From contig NZ_CP062973.1 in the NCBI RefSeq assembly GCF_017311165.1, positions 2,464,001 to 2,528,000 on the forward strand: 64,000 bases of DNA, given 5' to 3'. Both the position numbers and the translations under genes were made by a program. Within the stretch, counting starts at the first letter, position 1. Each line of letters begins with the position of its first letter. Origin of the DNA: Psychroflexus sp. ALD_RP9 (GTDB lineage: Bacteria > Bacteroidota > Bacteroidia > Flavobacteriales > Flavobacteriaceae). This document shows positions 8,151 to 17,956 of the stretch, one piece after another. The notes beneath the pieces were generated by a model. The model was not told the DNA's origin, ran no database searches, and saw only the letters and a program-made list of their open reading frames with translations.

Positions 8151-10535
8151 ATGCAAATCAAACATTTAAGTTTACTATTACTTTTATTTTTTTCTTTTAT
8201 TACATTTAGTCAAACTAAATGCGACTATTCTATTGAGGTAAAGCTCGTTAATGCCTCAGATTTGTCACCTATTTATGGCGTTGTTGTTAAATTCACCGAA
8301 ATCAATAAAACCTATTTATCTAATCAACAAGGTTATTTAACTATTGAAAATGTTTGTGAGCCATTAGCCCATTTAGAAATATTGAGTCAATTTTATAAAG
8401 CAAAAACAATTGAAGTTGATTTAAGAAAGCAGTCTCAAATAACCGTTAAACTAGAAGAGTTACAACAAGAATTAGCTGAAGTTATTGTACAAAATGATAT
8501 AGCTCCACAACAACAAATTAACCAGCTTAATGCAACTCAAATAGAATCTCAATTTTCGGGTTCACTAGCGAAATCTTTAGATGAAATTCCAGGTGTAAAT
8601 TCAATCGAAATTGGCGCTGGTTCTTCTAAACCAACCATTAGAGGTTTTAGTTTTAACCGCGTATTAGTAACGGAAAACGGTATGCGTCATGAAGGACAAC
8701 AATGGGGTTCAGACCATGGTTTAGAAGTAGATGCACTATCAGTTGAAGATGTTGAAGTTATTAAAAGTGCTAGTGCTTTAGCTTATGGAAGTGATGCTAT
8801 AGGTGGTGTAATTAAACTCAACACAAATAAAGCACCTCAAGAAGAAGGTCTTTCAGGTAACTACAAATTATTCCTTAGAAGTATCAATAATACTATAACT
8901 AATAATATTAATCTAGCTTATAAAAAAGACAACTGGTTTGCGAAATTAAAAGGGACATTAACAGACTATGGTGATTATAATCTACCAACCGATACTATTA
9001 ATTACTTGAGTGTCAATATGCCTGTTGAAAATAGAAGATTAAAAAATACAGCTGGAAAAGAACGTAACATAATGTTTACAGGAGGCTTTGTATCTGATAA
9101 ATTTAATAGTTCTATTTCGTTGAGTCGAAACTATTTTAAGGCTGGTTTTTTTCCAGGTGCGCATGGAGTTCCAAGCGTTACAAGAGTTATTGATGATGGT
9201 GACAGACGAAATATAGAATTACCATTTCAAAACTCAACCCACTTTAAGATTACCAATCAAAACACATGGATTTTTAAAAATGCAAACTTAAAACTAAACC
9301 TAAGCTATCAAAATAATCTGAGACAAGAATGGAGTGATTTTAATACGCATTATTCAAGTCAAGAGCCACCAGAAACCGACGCAGATTCAGAGTTAGAGTT
9401 TGATTTAAATACTTACGAAATAAATCTTGAGCATAATTATTTCCATTCAAAAAAGCACAATCTCACCACAGGAATTCAATTGCAGTCTCAAAAAAATGCT
9501 ATTAAAGGTTTTAATTTTTTGCTCCCTAATTACGATCGCCAGATGTTAGGCGTTTTTGCTATACACTCTATACAACTCAATAAGAAATTATCAATTGATT
9601 ATGGCGCAAGACTTGATTTAGCAAAACTTAATACTGAAGCTTTTTTTGACCAAAGATTGTTTAATTATCTACTTCTTAGAAATAATAGTGAAGAGGTTGC
9701 TATCGAAAATGCCCAAAGAAGCCAAAACATCAACCGTGATTTTGAGAATTTTAATTTCAACTTCAGTAGTAATTACAAACTCAATAGTAAATTCAATTTT
9801 GAACTTAATTTAGGAACAAATTTTAGATTACCTACAGCCATTGAATTATCTTCGAATGGTATACATCATGGATCATTTCGTCATGAACGTGGAAATCCAG
9901 AGTTAAGTCCAGAAAAAGGATATATTATAGATGGTTCTGCAAATTTTAAAAATGACGAACTTAACATTAGCTTTAGCCCATACCTCTATTATTTTACCAA
10001 TTACATTTACTTAAATCCAAGTGGAATTTTTTCAAAATTGCCTCATGGTGGTCAAATTAACCAATACACAGAATCTAAGGCTTTATTAACTGGTTTTGAA
10101 ATCTACTATAACCACCAAATCACCAATCGTTTTAGTAGTAGTATTAGCCTCGAGTATTTGTGGAATACACAATTAAGAGACGAAACTGAAGGTAATTTTG
10201 CATTACCATTTTCACCACCTAATAATGCTCTAATTAAACTCAACTACGATTTTAAAAACTATAAATCTTTTAAAAACACAAATTTGTCATTTATAACAGA
10301 GATTGCAGCTGCTCAAAATAGAACTGCACAAAATGAAGAAGCAACGCCTGGCTACGAAATTTTTGGACTCAATTTAGCTTCACAGCTCCAATTAAAAAAC
10401 TTTACAGCAAACATTAACTTGAGGGTAATGAATATGTTTGACACCAAGTATTTTAACCATACCAATTTTTATCGGGCACTTGAAATTCCTGAGATGGGAA
10501 GAAATATTCAATTAATGCTAAGTATTCCATTTTAA
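8151..10535 (+). CDS. TonB-dependent outer-membrane receptor, probably for zinc or another metal
   Basis: A 794-residue outer-membrane receptor. In order: signal peptide (about 1-20), a carboxypeptidase-like beta-sandwich domain (about 25-110), a plug domain (LDEIPGVNSIEIGAGSSKPT, then FNRVLVTENGMRHEGQQWGSDHGLEVD, about 135-225), and a 22-strand-type barrel ending in aromatic IQLMLSIPF. The plug's GMRHEGQQWGSDHG segment resembles ZnuD-like receptors. Flanking small His/Cys proteins and the His-rich lipoprotein downstream support metal transport. There is no SusD partner, so this is not a glycan system. Which metal is inference. Confidence 0.85.
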   Translation: MQIKHLSLLLLLFFSFITFSQTKCDYSIEVKLVNASDLSPIYGVVVKFTEINKTYLSNQQGYLTIENVCEPLAHLEILSQFYKAKTIEVDLRKQSQITVKLEELQQELAEVIVQNDIAPQQQINQLNATQIESQFSGSLAKSLDEIPGVNSIEIGAGSSKPTIRGFSFNRVLVTENGMRHEGQQWGSDHGLEVDALSVEDVEVIKSASALAYGSDAIGGVIKLNTNKAPQEEGLSGNYKLFLRSINNTITNNINLAYKKDNWFAKLKGTLTDYGDYNLPTDTINYLSVNMPVENRRLKNTAGKERNIMFTGGFVSDKFNSSISLSRNYFKAGFFPGAHGVPSVTRVIDDGDRRNIELPFQNSTHFKITNQNTWIFKNANLKLNLSYQNNLRQEWSDFNTHYSSQEPPETDADSELEFDLNTYEINLEHNYFHSKKHNLTTGIQLQSQKNAIKGFNFLLPNYDRQMLGVFAIHSIQLNKKLSIDYGARLDLAKLNTEAFFDQRLFNYLLLRNNSEEVAIENAQRSQNINRDFENFNFNFSSNYKLNSKFNFELNLGTNFRLPTAIELSSNGIHHGSFRHERGNPELSPEKGYIIDGSANFKNDELNISFSPYLYYFTNYIYLNPSGIFSKLPHGGQINQYTESKALLTGFEIYYNHQITNRFSSSISLEYLWNTQLRDETEGNFALPFSPPNNALIKLNYDFKNYKSFKNTNLSFITEIAAAQNRTAQNEEATPGYEIFGLNLASQLQLKNFTANINLRVMNMFDTKYFNHTNFYRALEIPEMGRNIQLMLSIPF

Positions 10536-10537
10536 TA

Positions 10538-10879
10538 ATGAGATTGTTTAAATTACATATTAGCTTTTTTCTAGCTGGCTTAATGCTAATTTTAATTAGC
10601 TCAAGTTTATCTCATTTATTAATTTTCAAACATGAGTTTAAGCCAAACGCCTCTACTGAAAACTCCTATACAGAGCAAGGAATTAACCACTACTGTAGTC
10701 ATTTTGTTTACAATGCATTATCTAATATTCAAATTAATAAATTAAAGCTTCAAAATGATATTAATTATATATTGAAGCCAATATACTTTAAAGAAAATAA
10801 GCGGGCTACACGTTTTAAAAAATATCAGTATGGTAGAGATCCACCATTTTTAAAAAAAATCACAACACACTCACAATAA
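10538..10879 (+). CDS. Small secreted protein after the TonB receptor
   Basis: A 113-residue protein starting 2 bp after the receptor stop. It has a signal peptide or anchor (about residues 5-27), then LSHLLIFKHEF, NHYCSHF near residue 50, a basic stretch, and a C-terminus containing RDPPFLKK. The SHLL motif near the signal-peptide end and the late PP pair echo the small protein on the other side of the receptor (SHLLES and KPPPTFS), which suggests that the two are diverged relatives. No catalytic motif is visible. A periplasmic metal-handling role is inferred from context. Confidence 0.55.
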   Translation: MRLFKLHISFFLAGLMLILISSSLSHLLIFKHEFKPNASTENSYTEQGINHYCSHFVYNALSNIQINKLKLQNDINYILKPIYFKENKRATRFKKYQYGRDPPFLKKITTHSQ

Positions 10880-10907
10880 ATAATTTTATAACTTAATAAA
10901 CACAAAA

Positions 10908-11405
10908 ATGAAAAATTTAAATAAAATATTATCTCTCGCAATTATTGCAATGTTAACATTTGCTTGCTCTGATGATGACGATGCACTTGATGCACAAGCA
11001 CCTGTTATTGAACTTATGGAACCAGCTGTAAACTCAGAATTTGAGCCTGGTGAAATGCTACACATCCATGCAGAAATTACTGACGATGTACAACTGTCAT
11101 CGTATAGAATTGATATTCACTTTGGTGGCGACGGCCATACACACCGACCAGTTGCCAATGCAGAAATGGGATACATGGAATGGAGTTATGATGAAACAGG
11201 AACAATTTCAGGTACTTCACATTCTTTAGAAAAAGATATCGAAATTCCACATCACATCATGCATGATGGCGTTGAACATGAAATAGAAGCTGGAGAATAC
11301 CACATCGGTATTTTTATTATCGATGCAACAGGTAATGAAACAGAACTCTTTAGAACCATTGAAGTTCACCACCATGCTGAAGGCGGCGGCCATGACCATG
11401 GTTAA
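10908..11405 (+). CDS. Histidine-rich lipoprotein, DUF4625-like
   Basis: A 165-residue lipoprotein: signal peptide with lipobox LTFAC and an acidic tether SDDDDALDA, then an immunoglobulin-like domain (PVIELMEPAVNSEFEPGEML...ITDD...SYRIDIHFGG). Histidines are concentrated at GDGHTHRP, IPHHIMHDGVEHE and the C-terminal HHHAEGGGHDHG. This matches the DUF4625 family as I know it in Bacteroidota. It is the last gene of the receptor locus and is followed by a strong terminator. A surface or periplasmic metal-binding role is inferred from the His clusters. Confidence 0.8.
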   Translation: MKNLNKILSLAIIAMLTFACSDDDDALDAQAPVIELMEPAVNSEFEPGEMLHIHAEITDDVQLSSYRIDIHFGGDGHTHRPVANAEMGYMEWSYDETGTISGTSHSLEKDIEIPHHIMHDGVEHEIEAGEYHIGIFIIDATGNETELFRTIEVHHHAEGGGHDHG

Positions 11406-11424
11406 AATATTAAACCGTGATTTA

Positions 11425-11457
11425 AAACGAGGTAATGATGCATTACCTCGTTTTTTT
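11425..11457 (+). terminator. Strong terminator between convergent genes
   Basis: A 13-bp perfect stem AAACGAGGTAATG / CATTACCTCGTTT with a 3-nt loop, followed by seven T. It ends the metal-uptake locus and overlaps the aldehyde dehydrogenase stop, so it may work in both directions. Confidence 0.9.
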
Positions 11458-12808
11458 ATTTAATATAAACGGTTTTTCTATTTACAAATTCTAAAATACC
11501 TTCATCTGATAATTCTCGACCATAACCAGAGCGTTTTGTACCGCCAAAAGGTAATCTAGGGTCACTTTTTACTAGCTCATTAACAAATACAGCGCCATCT
11601 TCAAATTGAGGTATTAAATCATTTATCAACTTGTTGTTTTTGGTAAAAATTGAAACTCCTAAACCAAATCTAGAACCATTTACAAGTTTTACAGCTTCAG
11701 TTGTAGATGAAAATCGTGTGACCGCTAATACAGGACCAAAAGTTTCTTGTTGAAATATCGGCATTTCTTCAGTTACATCTTCAACAATTGTTGGCTCGAA
11801 AAAGGCATTTTTTCGCTTGCCTCCTAACCTAACTTTAGCGCCATTTTTAATTGAAATATTTAATTGCTCTTCAAGTTCTTCAGCTAAATCTTCTCTAGCC
11901 ATAACACTAATATAGGTATCGGCATCTTTAGGATGACCTTCTTTCAAGTTTTTTACTTGTGTAGTCAATTCAGCTATAAAATCATTATAAACACCATCTT
12001 GAATTAAAAGGCGTTTGCCAGCAATACAACTTTGACCATTGTTTTGAAATCTAGCTTGTACACAAGTCTTGACGGTTTTTTCAAGGTCACAATCATTAAA
12101 CACTACTAAAGCATTATTACCACCTAATTCTAAAACTGATTTTTTTAAAGCTTGACCAGCTTGACTAGCAACGGCTTTACCTGCTTTTTCACTTCCGGTT
12201 AAGGTAACTGCTTTTACATGTTGATGTTTGATTACTTCTTCAACATGTTGACTTGATATTTGTAAGTTTTGAAAACTATGTGTAGGAAAACCAAGATTGT
12301 TTATAATATCTTCTATCGCTTTTGCAGATAGTTGCACATTACTTGCATGTTTAAGTAAGCCAACATTGCCTGCCATTAAGTTGGGTGCTAAAAACCTAAA
12401 GACCTGCCAAAATGGATAATTCCAAGGCATAATTGCTAATATAACACCTAAAGGCTCATAACTTACATAAGAAGACTGAGCGTCAGTTGTAATGTTTTTT
12501 TGTTGAAGTTGAACTTCAGCGTTTTCAGCGTAATATCTACAAACCCATGCACATTTTTCAATTTCAGCAATAGACTGTGAAATGGGTTTACCAATTTCTT
12601 TAGTTATAATTGAAGCTAAATTTGAAGCATTATTTTTTAAGTGTTTTGAAAGCTGAAGTATTAAAGACGCACGTTCTTTGAATGAGTTTTTTTGCCATGT
12701 TTTAAAAGCATTTTGAGCAGCTTCTATTTTGTGGCTAACTTCAGTTGAAGTTAACGGCTTAAAACTATAAATTTCATTTTGTGTGTAAGGGTTAATTCCT
12801 TTGAGCAT
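11456..12808 (-). CDS. NAD(P)-dependent aldehyde / succinate-semialdehyde dehydrogenase
   Basis: A 450-residue aldehyde dehydrogenase of the Sad/YneI (short GabD) type. Visible motifs: MPWNYPFWQVFR near residue 128, TGSEKAGKAVA, the general base in LELGGNNALVVF, and the catalytic cysteine in NNGQSCIAGKR near residue 260. The C-terminal region has LPFGGTKRSGYGREL. It is monocistronic and convergent with the receptor locus. Succinate semialdehyde is the usual substrate of this subgroup, but other short aldehydes are possible. Confidence 0.88.
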   Translation of the reverse strand: MLKGINPYTQNEIYSFKPLTSTEVSHKIEAAQNAFKTWQKNSFKERASLILQLSKHLKNNASNLASIITKEIGKPISQSIAEIEKCAWVCRYYAENAEVQLQQKNITTDAQSSYVSYEPLGVILAIMPWNYPFWQVFRFLAPNLMAGNVGLLKHASNVQLSAKAIEDIINNLGFPTHSFQNLQISSQHVEEVIKHQHVKAVTLTGSEKAGKAVASQAGQALKKSVLELGGNNALVVFNDCDLEKTVKTCVQARFQNNGQSCIAGKRLLIQDGVYNDFIAELTTQVKNLKEGHPKDADTYISVMAREDLAEELEEQLNISIKNGAKVRLGGKRKNAFFEPTIVEDVTEEMPIFQQETFGPVLAVTRFSSTTEAVKLVNGSRFGLGVSIFTKNNKLINDLIPQFEDGAVFVNELVKSDPRLPFGGTKRSGYGRELSDEGILEFVNRKTVYIK

Positions 12809-12871
12809 TTTTTATTTAAATATAAAATTAAGTTTACAAAAGAATAATTACATTCGATAAAATTTAAGATA

Positions 12872-13267
12872 ATGCTAGATCGAGACCAAGAAATTTTATC
12901 AATTAGAGTTGAACTTCCAAACGCTAAAGTTTATGAAAATACACAAGATTTAGAGCGATTTCAAAATGAAAGTTTAAGACCTATTGCAAAATTTCAGAAT
13001 ATGATTTTGCTAGAAGTTTTTAAAAATTACATAGATCGTTATAAAAATGTTTATCATAAATACGATTTAGGCGGTAAAACTGCTTATATTGAGCAAGCTG
13101 TAAAAAAGGATTCTAAACTTAAAAATTTAATTAGAGGATTATTTTTAGGTCATTTTACAGCAGATGAATATAAATTTTATAGTAAAAATGTAAGTGCCGT
13201 TAATAAACGAATTATTAACTTAGTAAAAGAGCGTTTATTAAGTCAAATACAATATTTTGAAGTCTAA
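12872..13267 (+). CDS. Conserved protein of unknown function beside corA
   Basis: A 131-residue, mostly helical, soluble, basic protein starting MLDRDQEILSIRVELP. It has no signal peptide, membrane span or recognisable catalytic motif. I recognise it only as a conserved neighbour in Flavobacteriaceae that databases sometimes label glyoxalase; I see no glyoxalase metal-ligand pattern to support that name. Its last codons overlap the corA start, which suggests translational coupling with the magnesium channel. Confidence 0.6.
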   Translation: MLDRDQEILSIRVELPNAKVYENTQDLERFQNESLRPIAKFQNMILLEVFKNYIDRYKNVYHKYDLGGKTAYIEQAVKKDSKLKNLIRGLFLGHFTADEYKFYSKNVSAVNKRIINLVKERLLSQIQYFEV

Positions 13268-14360
13268 ATTAAAATCTACTTTTCAGCAATTTACAAAACC
13301 AATTCAGTTTCAAAAGAAATCTAAGGTTCAAAACTTAGTGCCTGGTGAAGTAACTTATGTTGGTGATAACGACCATATTTCAACTGAAATTGATATACTC
13401 AGCTACAATACTGACGATTGTAAAACTTCAACTAATTTATCTGTTTCTGAAATTAAAGCTACTGTCGATGCCGCACCAGAATCTATACATTGGATTAGTT
13501 TTACAGGTTTAAAAGATGTTAAGCAACTTACTGAATTAGGAAATGTTTTTAAAATTCATCCTTTAGTTCTTGAAGATATTGCCAATACTAAGCAAAGACC
13601 AAAATTAGATGAGTTTAAAGACTATGTGTTTTTTACATTGAAAATGATTTATCACAACACTAGTCTAGTTAAAGAGCATTTTGCACTTATTGTTGGTGAT
13701 AATTATGTGATAAGCTTTCAAGAAAACAGATACGACGATGTACTAAAATTTCTCCGTGAACGAATTTTTTTAAAAAAAGGTAGAATTAGAGATGCTGGTT
13801 CAGACTACTTATTTTATGCTATTATCGATGCTATTGTAGATAATTACTACAATATTGCTGAGACTATTGAACTCCAAACTGAAGCTTTAGAAGATGTTAT
13901 TTTAAATCATACCGAAAACACTTCTCCACAAGATATTCAAATTCTTAAACGTCAAATTTTAAGTGTGAGAAAATCGGTTGCACCAACTAAAGAACTTATA
14001 AACCGTTTGCACCAAACCGATCATAAATTATTTAAATTGAAGACCAAACGCTTCTTAAACGATTTATATGATCATATTTTGCAAGTGACAGAAAATATCG
14101 ATATTTATCGTGACATTGTTTGGGGTTTAATGGATATGTACATGAGTAGTACAAGTAATAACATGAATCAAGTCATGAAAGTATTAACTATCATGTCTAC
14201 TATCTTTATTCCATTAACTTTTATTGTTGGTGTATATGGTATGAATTTTACTTACATGCCAGAGCTAGATTTAAAATCTGCTTATTATATTGTATGGACG
14301 ATAATGATTGTTATTGCTTTAGTTTTAGTAATTTACTTTAAACGCAAAAAATGGTTTTAA
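13257..14360 (+). CDS. corA: CorA-type magnesium/cobalt channel
   Basis: A 367-residue inner-membrane divalent-cation channel. It has a long cytoplasmic alpha/beta and helical domain (about 1-300) and two C-terminal membrane helices. The first ends with the signature YGMNFTYMPEL (GMN selectivity motif near residue 335), and the protein ends in a basic KRKKWF tail. The start is a TTG at 13257 inside the end of the preceding gene. No in-frame ATG occurs until well into the conserved domain, so a non-ATG start is needed to keep the N-terminus. Confidence 0.93.
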   Translation: MKSKLKSTFQQFTKPIQFQKKSKVQNLVPGEVTYVGDNDHISTEIDILSYNTDDCKTSTNLSVSEIKATVDAAPESIHWISFTGLKDVKQLTELGNVFKIHPLVLEDIANTKQRPKLDEFKDYVFFTLKMIYHNTSLVKEHFALIVGDNYVISFQENRYDDVLKFLRERIFLKKGRIRDAGSDYLFYAIIDAIVDNYYNIAETIELQTEALEDVILNHTENTSPQDIQILKRQILSVRKSVAPTKELINRLHQTDHKLFKLKTKRFLNDLYDHILQVTENIDIYRDIVWGLMDMYMSSTSNNMNQVMKVLTIMSTIFIPLTFIVGVYGMNFTYMPELDLKSAYYIVWTIMIVIALVLVIYFKRKKWF

Positions 14361-15136
14361 ACAAGCTCTACTTTATGTAATACAAGACCTGAAGCAGGAG
14401 CAACATGACTTAATTTTATACGGTTTTTACCGTCAATTAATTGTTTAAAATAATCTAATGTAATGTTATGTTGTCCTAAATCGATAAGTGCACCCATCAT
14501 TAACCTGATTTGCTGACGTTTAAAACCTTTGCCTTTTACCTTAAGAACATAAGATTGCTCTGGAAAAAAGTTAGCCTTTAGTACATTATTATTTTCAATT
14601 AAACATGATTCTATTTCGCCTTCAAATTTTGTTAATTTGCTTGGTCGGAAGGTAAATGAATAAAAATCCGTCATTTGTGTGAATAATTGAGCTCCAGAAA
14701 TCATTAAGTCTATATCTAAATCATCACGAACATTTAACATAAAAGGCGCTGAAAATGGATGCATTTTTTGTGCATAACAGAAATAGTAATGATAGGTTTT
14801 TAACTTCGCATGTTGAATAATATTGAAATCTTTAGAAGTTTCAGAAATGTCTAAAACTCTGATATCTTGTGGTAAATTGTAATTGAACAGATTTAAAAAT
14901 CCATCAAGTTGAAGTGGTTCATCATATAAAAATAACTCGATGTATGTTTGATTTGCAGATACCATAGCGTCTGTTCTGCCAGCAGCAATACATTTAAAAC
15001 GCTTACCTTCTAAGATATAATTAAGCGTTTTATTAAGCATAAGTTCTACGGTTTTTACATCTGGTTGTTTTTGCCAGCCATGGTATCTGAATCCAAGGTA
15101 TTGAATCTTAACTAGGTAGTAATATCTTTGCTGCAT
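14357..15136 (-). CDS. truA: TruA-like tRNA pseudouridine synthase, last gene of the his operon
   Basis: A 259-residue TruA (HisT) homologue, which modifies U38-U40 in tRNA anticodon arms. Motifs: IQYLGFRYHGWQKQP at the N-terminus, AAGRTDAMVSANQTY with the catalytic aspartate near residue 60 (the usual GRTDxGVHA is altered after the aspartate), and the C-terminal KGFKRQQIRLMMGALIDLG. It may therefore be a diverged paralogue. The ATG at 15136 shares one base with the hisIE stop (TGATG), so translation is coupled; the TTG one codon upstream is unlikely. Its stop overlaps the convergent corA end. Confidence 0.85.
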   Translation of the reverse strand: MQQRYYYLVKIQYLGFRYHGWQKQPDVKTVELMLNKTLNYILEGKRFKCIAAGRTDAMVSANQTYIELFLYDEPLQLDGFLNLFNYNLPQDIRVLDISETSKDFNIIQHAKLKTYHYYFCYAQKMHPFSAPFMLNVRDDLDIDLMISGAQLFTQMTDFYSFTFRPSKLTKFEGEIESCLIENNNVLKANFFPEQSYVLKVKGKGFKRQQIRLMMGALIDLGQHNITLDYFKQLIDGKNRIKLSHVAPASGLVLHKVELV

Positions 15137-15771
15137 CAATTAGATTTACGGCGGTTATTTAAAACTTGAACTACATCTGCTAATTTAAAACCTTTCGCTT
15201 GAAGTAAAATGAGATAATGAAAAAGTAAGTCGGCACTTTCATTTAAAAATAACTCATCATTATCATCTTTAGCTTCGATAACTACTTCAACTGCTTCTTC
15301 GCCTACTTTTTGAGCAATTTTGTTAATACCTTTATTAAACAATGATGTAACATAGCTTTTAGGCTTTTCTTGTAATTGATGAGATGTTTTAAAGGTCATT
15401 TTGCGATCAGTAATGGTTTCTTCAAGTTTAGATAAAAAACCAAAATTAGCTGTATTAGCTTCAGCCCAACATGTATCTGTTCCTTTGTGACATGTTGGGC
15501 CACTTGGAGTTGCTTGAATTAACAAAGCATCTTGATCACAATCAAGTTTAATATCTTCGAGATGTAAATAATTTCCACTTTCTTCACCTTTAGTCCATAA
15601 CCTTTGTTTACTTCGACTAAAAAAAGTAACTTGTTTTAAATCAAGTGTTTTTGTAAGTGCTTCTTTATTCATGTAGCCTAACATGAGAACATTTCTGGTA
15701 ATAGCATCCTGAATAATAGCTGGTACTAATTGATCTGGATATTTTGAAAAGTTGACTTGATTTACAATCAT
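15136..15771 (-). CDS. hisIE: Bifunctional phosphoribosyl-AMP cyclohydrolase / phosphoribosyl-ATP pyrophosphatase
   Basis: Catalyses steps 2 and 3 of histidine synthesis in one 211-residue chain. The N-terminal HisI cyclohydrolase has [29 protein letters not shown] and the zinc-ligand cysteines in DCDQDALL and [12 protein letters not shown]. The C-terminal HisE domain (about 115-211) has the [15 protein letters not shown] pyrophosphatase helix. It overlaps hisF by 4 bp and truA by 1 bp. Confidence 0.97.
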   Translation of the reverse strand: MIVNQVNFSKYPDQLVPAIIQDAITRNVLMLGYMNKEALTKTLDLKQVTFFSRSKQRLWTKGEESGNYLHLEDIKLDCDQDALLIQATPSGPTCHKGTDTCWAEANTANFGFLSKLEETITDRKMTFKTSHQLQEKPKSYVTSLFNKGINKIAQKVGEEAVEVVIEAKDDNDELFLNESADLLFHYLILLQAKGFKLADVVQVLNNRRKSN

Positions 15772-16523
15772 AATCTTACGGGAATTTTTGAGTTTAAAAG
15801 ATAATTTTTTAAATCCTTTATTTGAATTTCTTTAAAGTGAAAAACACTAGCAGCTAGTGCTGCATCAGCTTTTCCTAATGTAAATACATCTTTAAAATGT
15901 TGCTTAGCTCCTGCACCACCTGAGGCGATAATAGGAATATTCACGATACTTGATAATTTTGCTAAAGCTTCATTCGCAAAACCATTTTTAGTACCATCGT
16001 GATTCATCGATGTAAATAAAATTTCACCAGCGCCAAGACTTTCAACTTGCTTTGCCCAATTAAATAAATCAAGACTCGTAGCTTCTTTACCGCCAACTAG
16101 ATGAACTTTCCATTGGCTGTCTATTTGTTTAGCGTCAATCGCTACTACACAACATTGCGAACCAAACTGAGAAGCAATTTCAGTTATTAAAGAAGGATTT
16201 TTAACAGCAGCAGAATTAATTGAGACTTTATCAGCACCATGTTTTAAGAGTAATTCTACATCCTTAACTGAGGCTATGCCTCCGCCGACTGTAAACGGAA
16301 TATTAATGTGTTGAGCGATGGCTTCAACAAGTTTAGCTAAAGTTTTTCGGCGTTCTTCAGTTGCTGATATATCAAGAAAAACCAACTCATCAGCTAGGTT
16401 TTCTGCGTAATAAACCGCTAATTCAATAGGATCACCCGCATCTTTTAAGTCAACGAAGTTAACACCTTTAACTGTTCGACCATTTTTAATGTCTAAACAA
16501 GGAATAATTCTTTTTGTAAGCAT
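15768..16523 (-). CDS. hisF: Imidazole glycerol phosphate synthase cyclase subunit
   Basis: TIM-barrel subunit that joins ammonia from HisH to PRFAR, giving IGP and AICAR. The 251 residues include [17 protein letters not shown] (catalytic Asp11), [12 protein letters not shown], and the second catalytic aspartate in [12 protein letters not shown]. The gene lies 28 bp after hisA and overlaps hisIE. Confidence 0.98.
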   Translation of the reverse strand: MLTKRIIPCLDIKNGRTVKGVNFVDLKDAGDPIELAVYYAENLADELVFLDISATEERRKTLAKLVEAIAQHINIPFTVGGGIASVKDVELLLKHGADKVSINSAAVKNPSLITEIASQFGSQCCVVAIDAKQIDSQWKVHLVGGKEATSLDLFNWAKQVESLGAGEILFTSMNHDGTKNGFANEALAKLSSIVNIPIIASGGAGAKQHFKDVFTLGKADAALAASVFHFKEIQIKDLKNYLLNSKIPVRL

Positions 16524-16551
16524 TTAAAGTTAATTTAGTAATGTGTTTAAT

Positions 16552-17283
16552 TTATGAAGTTTTGCCTACGATGTAGTTTTCAAGATCTTTTAAAGAAATT
16601 GTATTTTCATAAATCGCTTTACCAATAATAATCCCTTCGCAACCTATTTCTTTTGCGTGATTTAAGTCATCAATACCAGCAACACCACCAGAAGCAATAA
16701 GCTGAATTTCTGGATGCTGTTGAAGTATTTGTTTATACAAGTCAATGGCTGTGCCTTCAAGAGTTCCATCTTTAGAAATATCAGTCGCAATAACATAACT
16801 AACTCCTTTTTTAACAAAACTGTCAATGAAGTTTAAGATATCTATATCTGAATCTTCTAACCAACCAGTTGTAGCAATTTTACCGTTTTTGGCGTCAGCA
16901 CCCAAAATTATTTTATCGTTACCGTAAGTCTTTAGCCACTTCATAAATAGATCCTCATTTTTAACAGCAATGCTTCCGCCTGTAATTTGATGGGCACCAG
17001 ACTCGAAGGCAATACGTAAATCTTCATCAGACTTTAGACCACCACCAAAATCGATTTGCAAATCAGTTTTTGAAGAAATGCGTTCTAAAACATTATAATT
17101 AACAATATGCTGAGACTTCGCGCCATCAAGGTCGACTAAGTGTAAATGTTTAATACCGTGATCTTCAAAAGTCATAGCAATTTCAAGTGGATCTTCGTTA
17201 TAAACTTTTTGCGTGTTATAATCTCCTTTGGTTAGACGAACACACTTTCCTTCAATTATATCTATAGCTGGTATGATTCTCAT
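16552..17283 (-). CDS. hisA: ProFAR isomerase
   Basis: A TIM-barrel Amadori isomerase converting ProFAR to PRFAR (step 4). The 243 residues start [22 protein letters not shown], with catalytic Asp8, and have the second aspartate in [19 protein letters not shown] and [10 protein letters not shown] are the phosphate-binding loops. It sits 54 bp downstream of hisH. Confidence 0.98.
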   Translation of the reverse strand: MRIIPAIDIIEGKCVRLTKGDYNTQKVYNEDPLEIAMTFEDHGIKHLHLVDLDGAKSQHIVNYNVLERISSKTDLQIDFGGGLKSDEDLRIAFESGAHQITGGSIAVKNEDLFMKWLKTYGNDKIILGADAKNGKIATTGWLEDSDIDILNFIDSFVKKGVSYVIATDISKDGTLEGTAIDLYKQILQQHPEIQLIASGGVAGIDDLNHAKEIGCEGIIIGKAIYENTISLKDLENYIVGKTS

Positions 17284-17337
17284 TTTATTTAATTTTTATA
17301 ATTAAGTAATTAATTATCAACATATATATTGTATTAT

Positions 17338-17928
17338 TTAAACTTTTAGTTTAATAAAATTTTCAAGCAGTCGCTCACCTGATCGACCACTTTTTTCTGG
17401 GTGAAATTGCACACCATAAAAGTTTTGGTGTTTAAGAGCTACTGTATAATCCTTGCCATAATTTGATAGTGCAATAGCTTCTGCATGCTTGGGTACGTAG
17501 TATGAATGGACTAAGTACATAAACTCGCCTTCTGAAATACCTTTGAATAGTTCGCCTTTTAATGAATGAATTGCATTCCATCCAACTTGTGGTACTTTAA
17601 GTTCTGGGTTTGAGAATTTAATTACATCAACATCAAAAATACCCAATGCATTCGTATTTCCTTCAGAACTTTTATGACACATGAGTTGCATCCCTAAACA
17701 AATACCCAGTACAGGTTGTTTTAAGTGAGGTATCAATTGCTCTAAACCTGTAGATTTTAATTTTCTCATAGCTGAACTCGCTTCACCAACGCCAGGAAAA
17801 ATAATTTTATCAGAATTTAGAATTTCTTCAGGGCTATTAGTTAATTGTGCTTTGATCCCTAAACGTTGAAATGCAAACTGAATACTTTTAATATTTCCTG
17901 CACCATAATCTATAATTGAAAGCTTCAC
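17338..17928 (-). CDS. hisH: Imidazole glycerol phosphate synthase glutaminase subunit
   Basis: Class I glutamine amidotransferase supplying ammonia to HisF. The 196 residues show IIDYGAGNIKS at the start, the nucleophilic cysteine in LGICLGMQLM (near residue 77), and the catalytic His-x-Glu in VQFHPEKSG near the end. Confidence 0.98.
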   Translation of the reverse strand: MKLSIIDYGAGNIKSIQFAFQRLGIKAQLTNSPEEILNSDKIIFPGVGEASSAMRKLKSTGLEQLIPHLKQPVLGICLGMQLMCHKSSEGNTNALGIFDVDVIKFSNPELKVPQVGWNAIHSLKGELFKGISEGEFMYLVHSYYVPKHAEAIALSNYGKDYTVALKHQNFYGVQFHPEKSGRSGERLLENFIKLKV

Positions 17929-17956
17929 TTAATTTTGATTTAAATTAGTTTAATTG

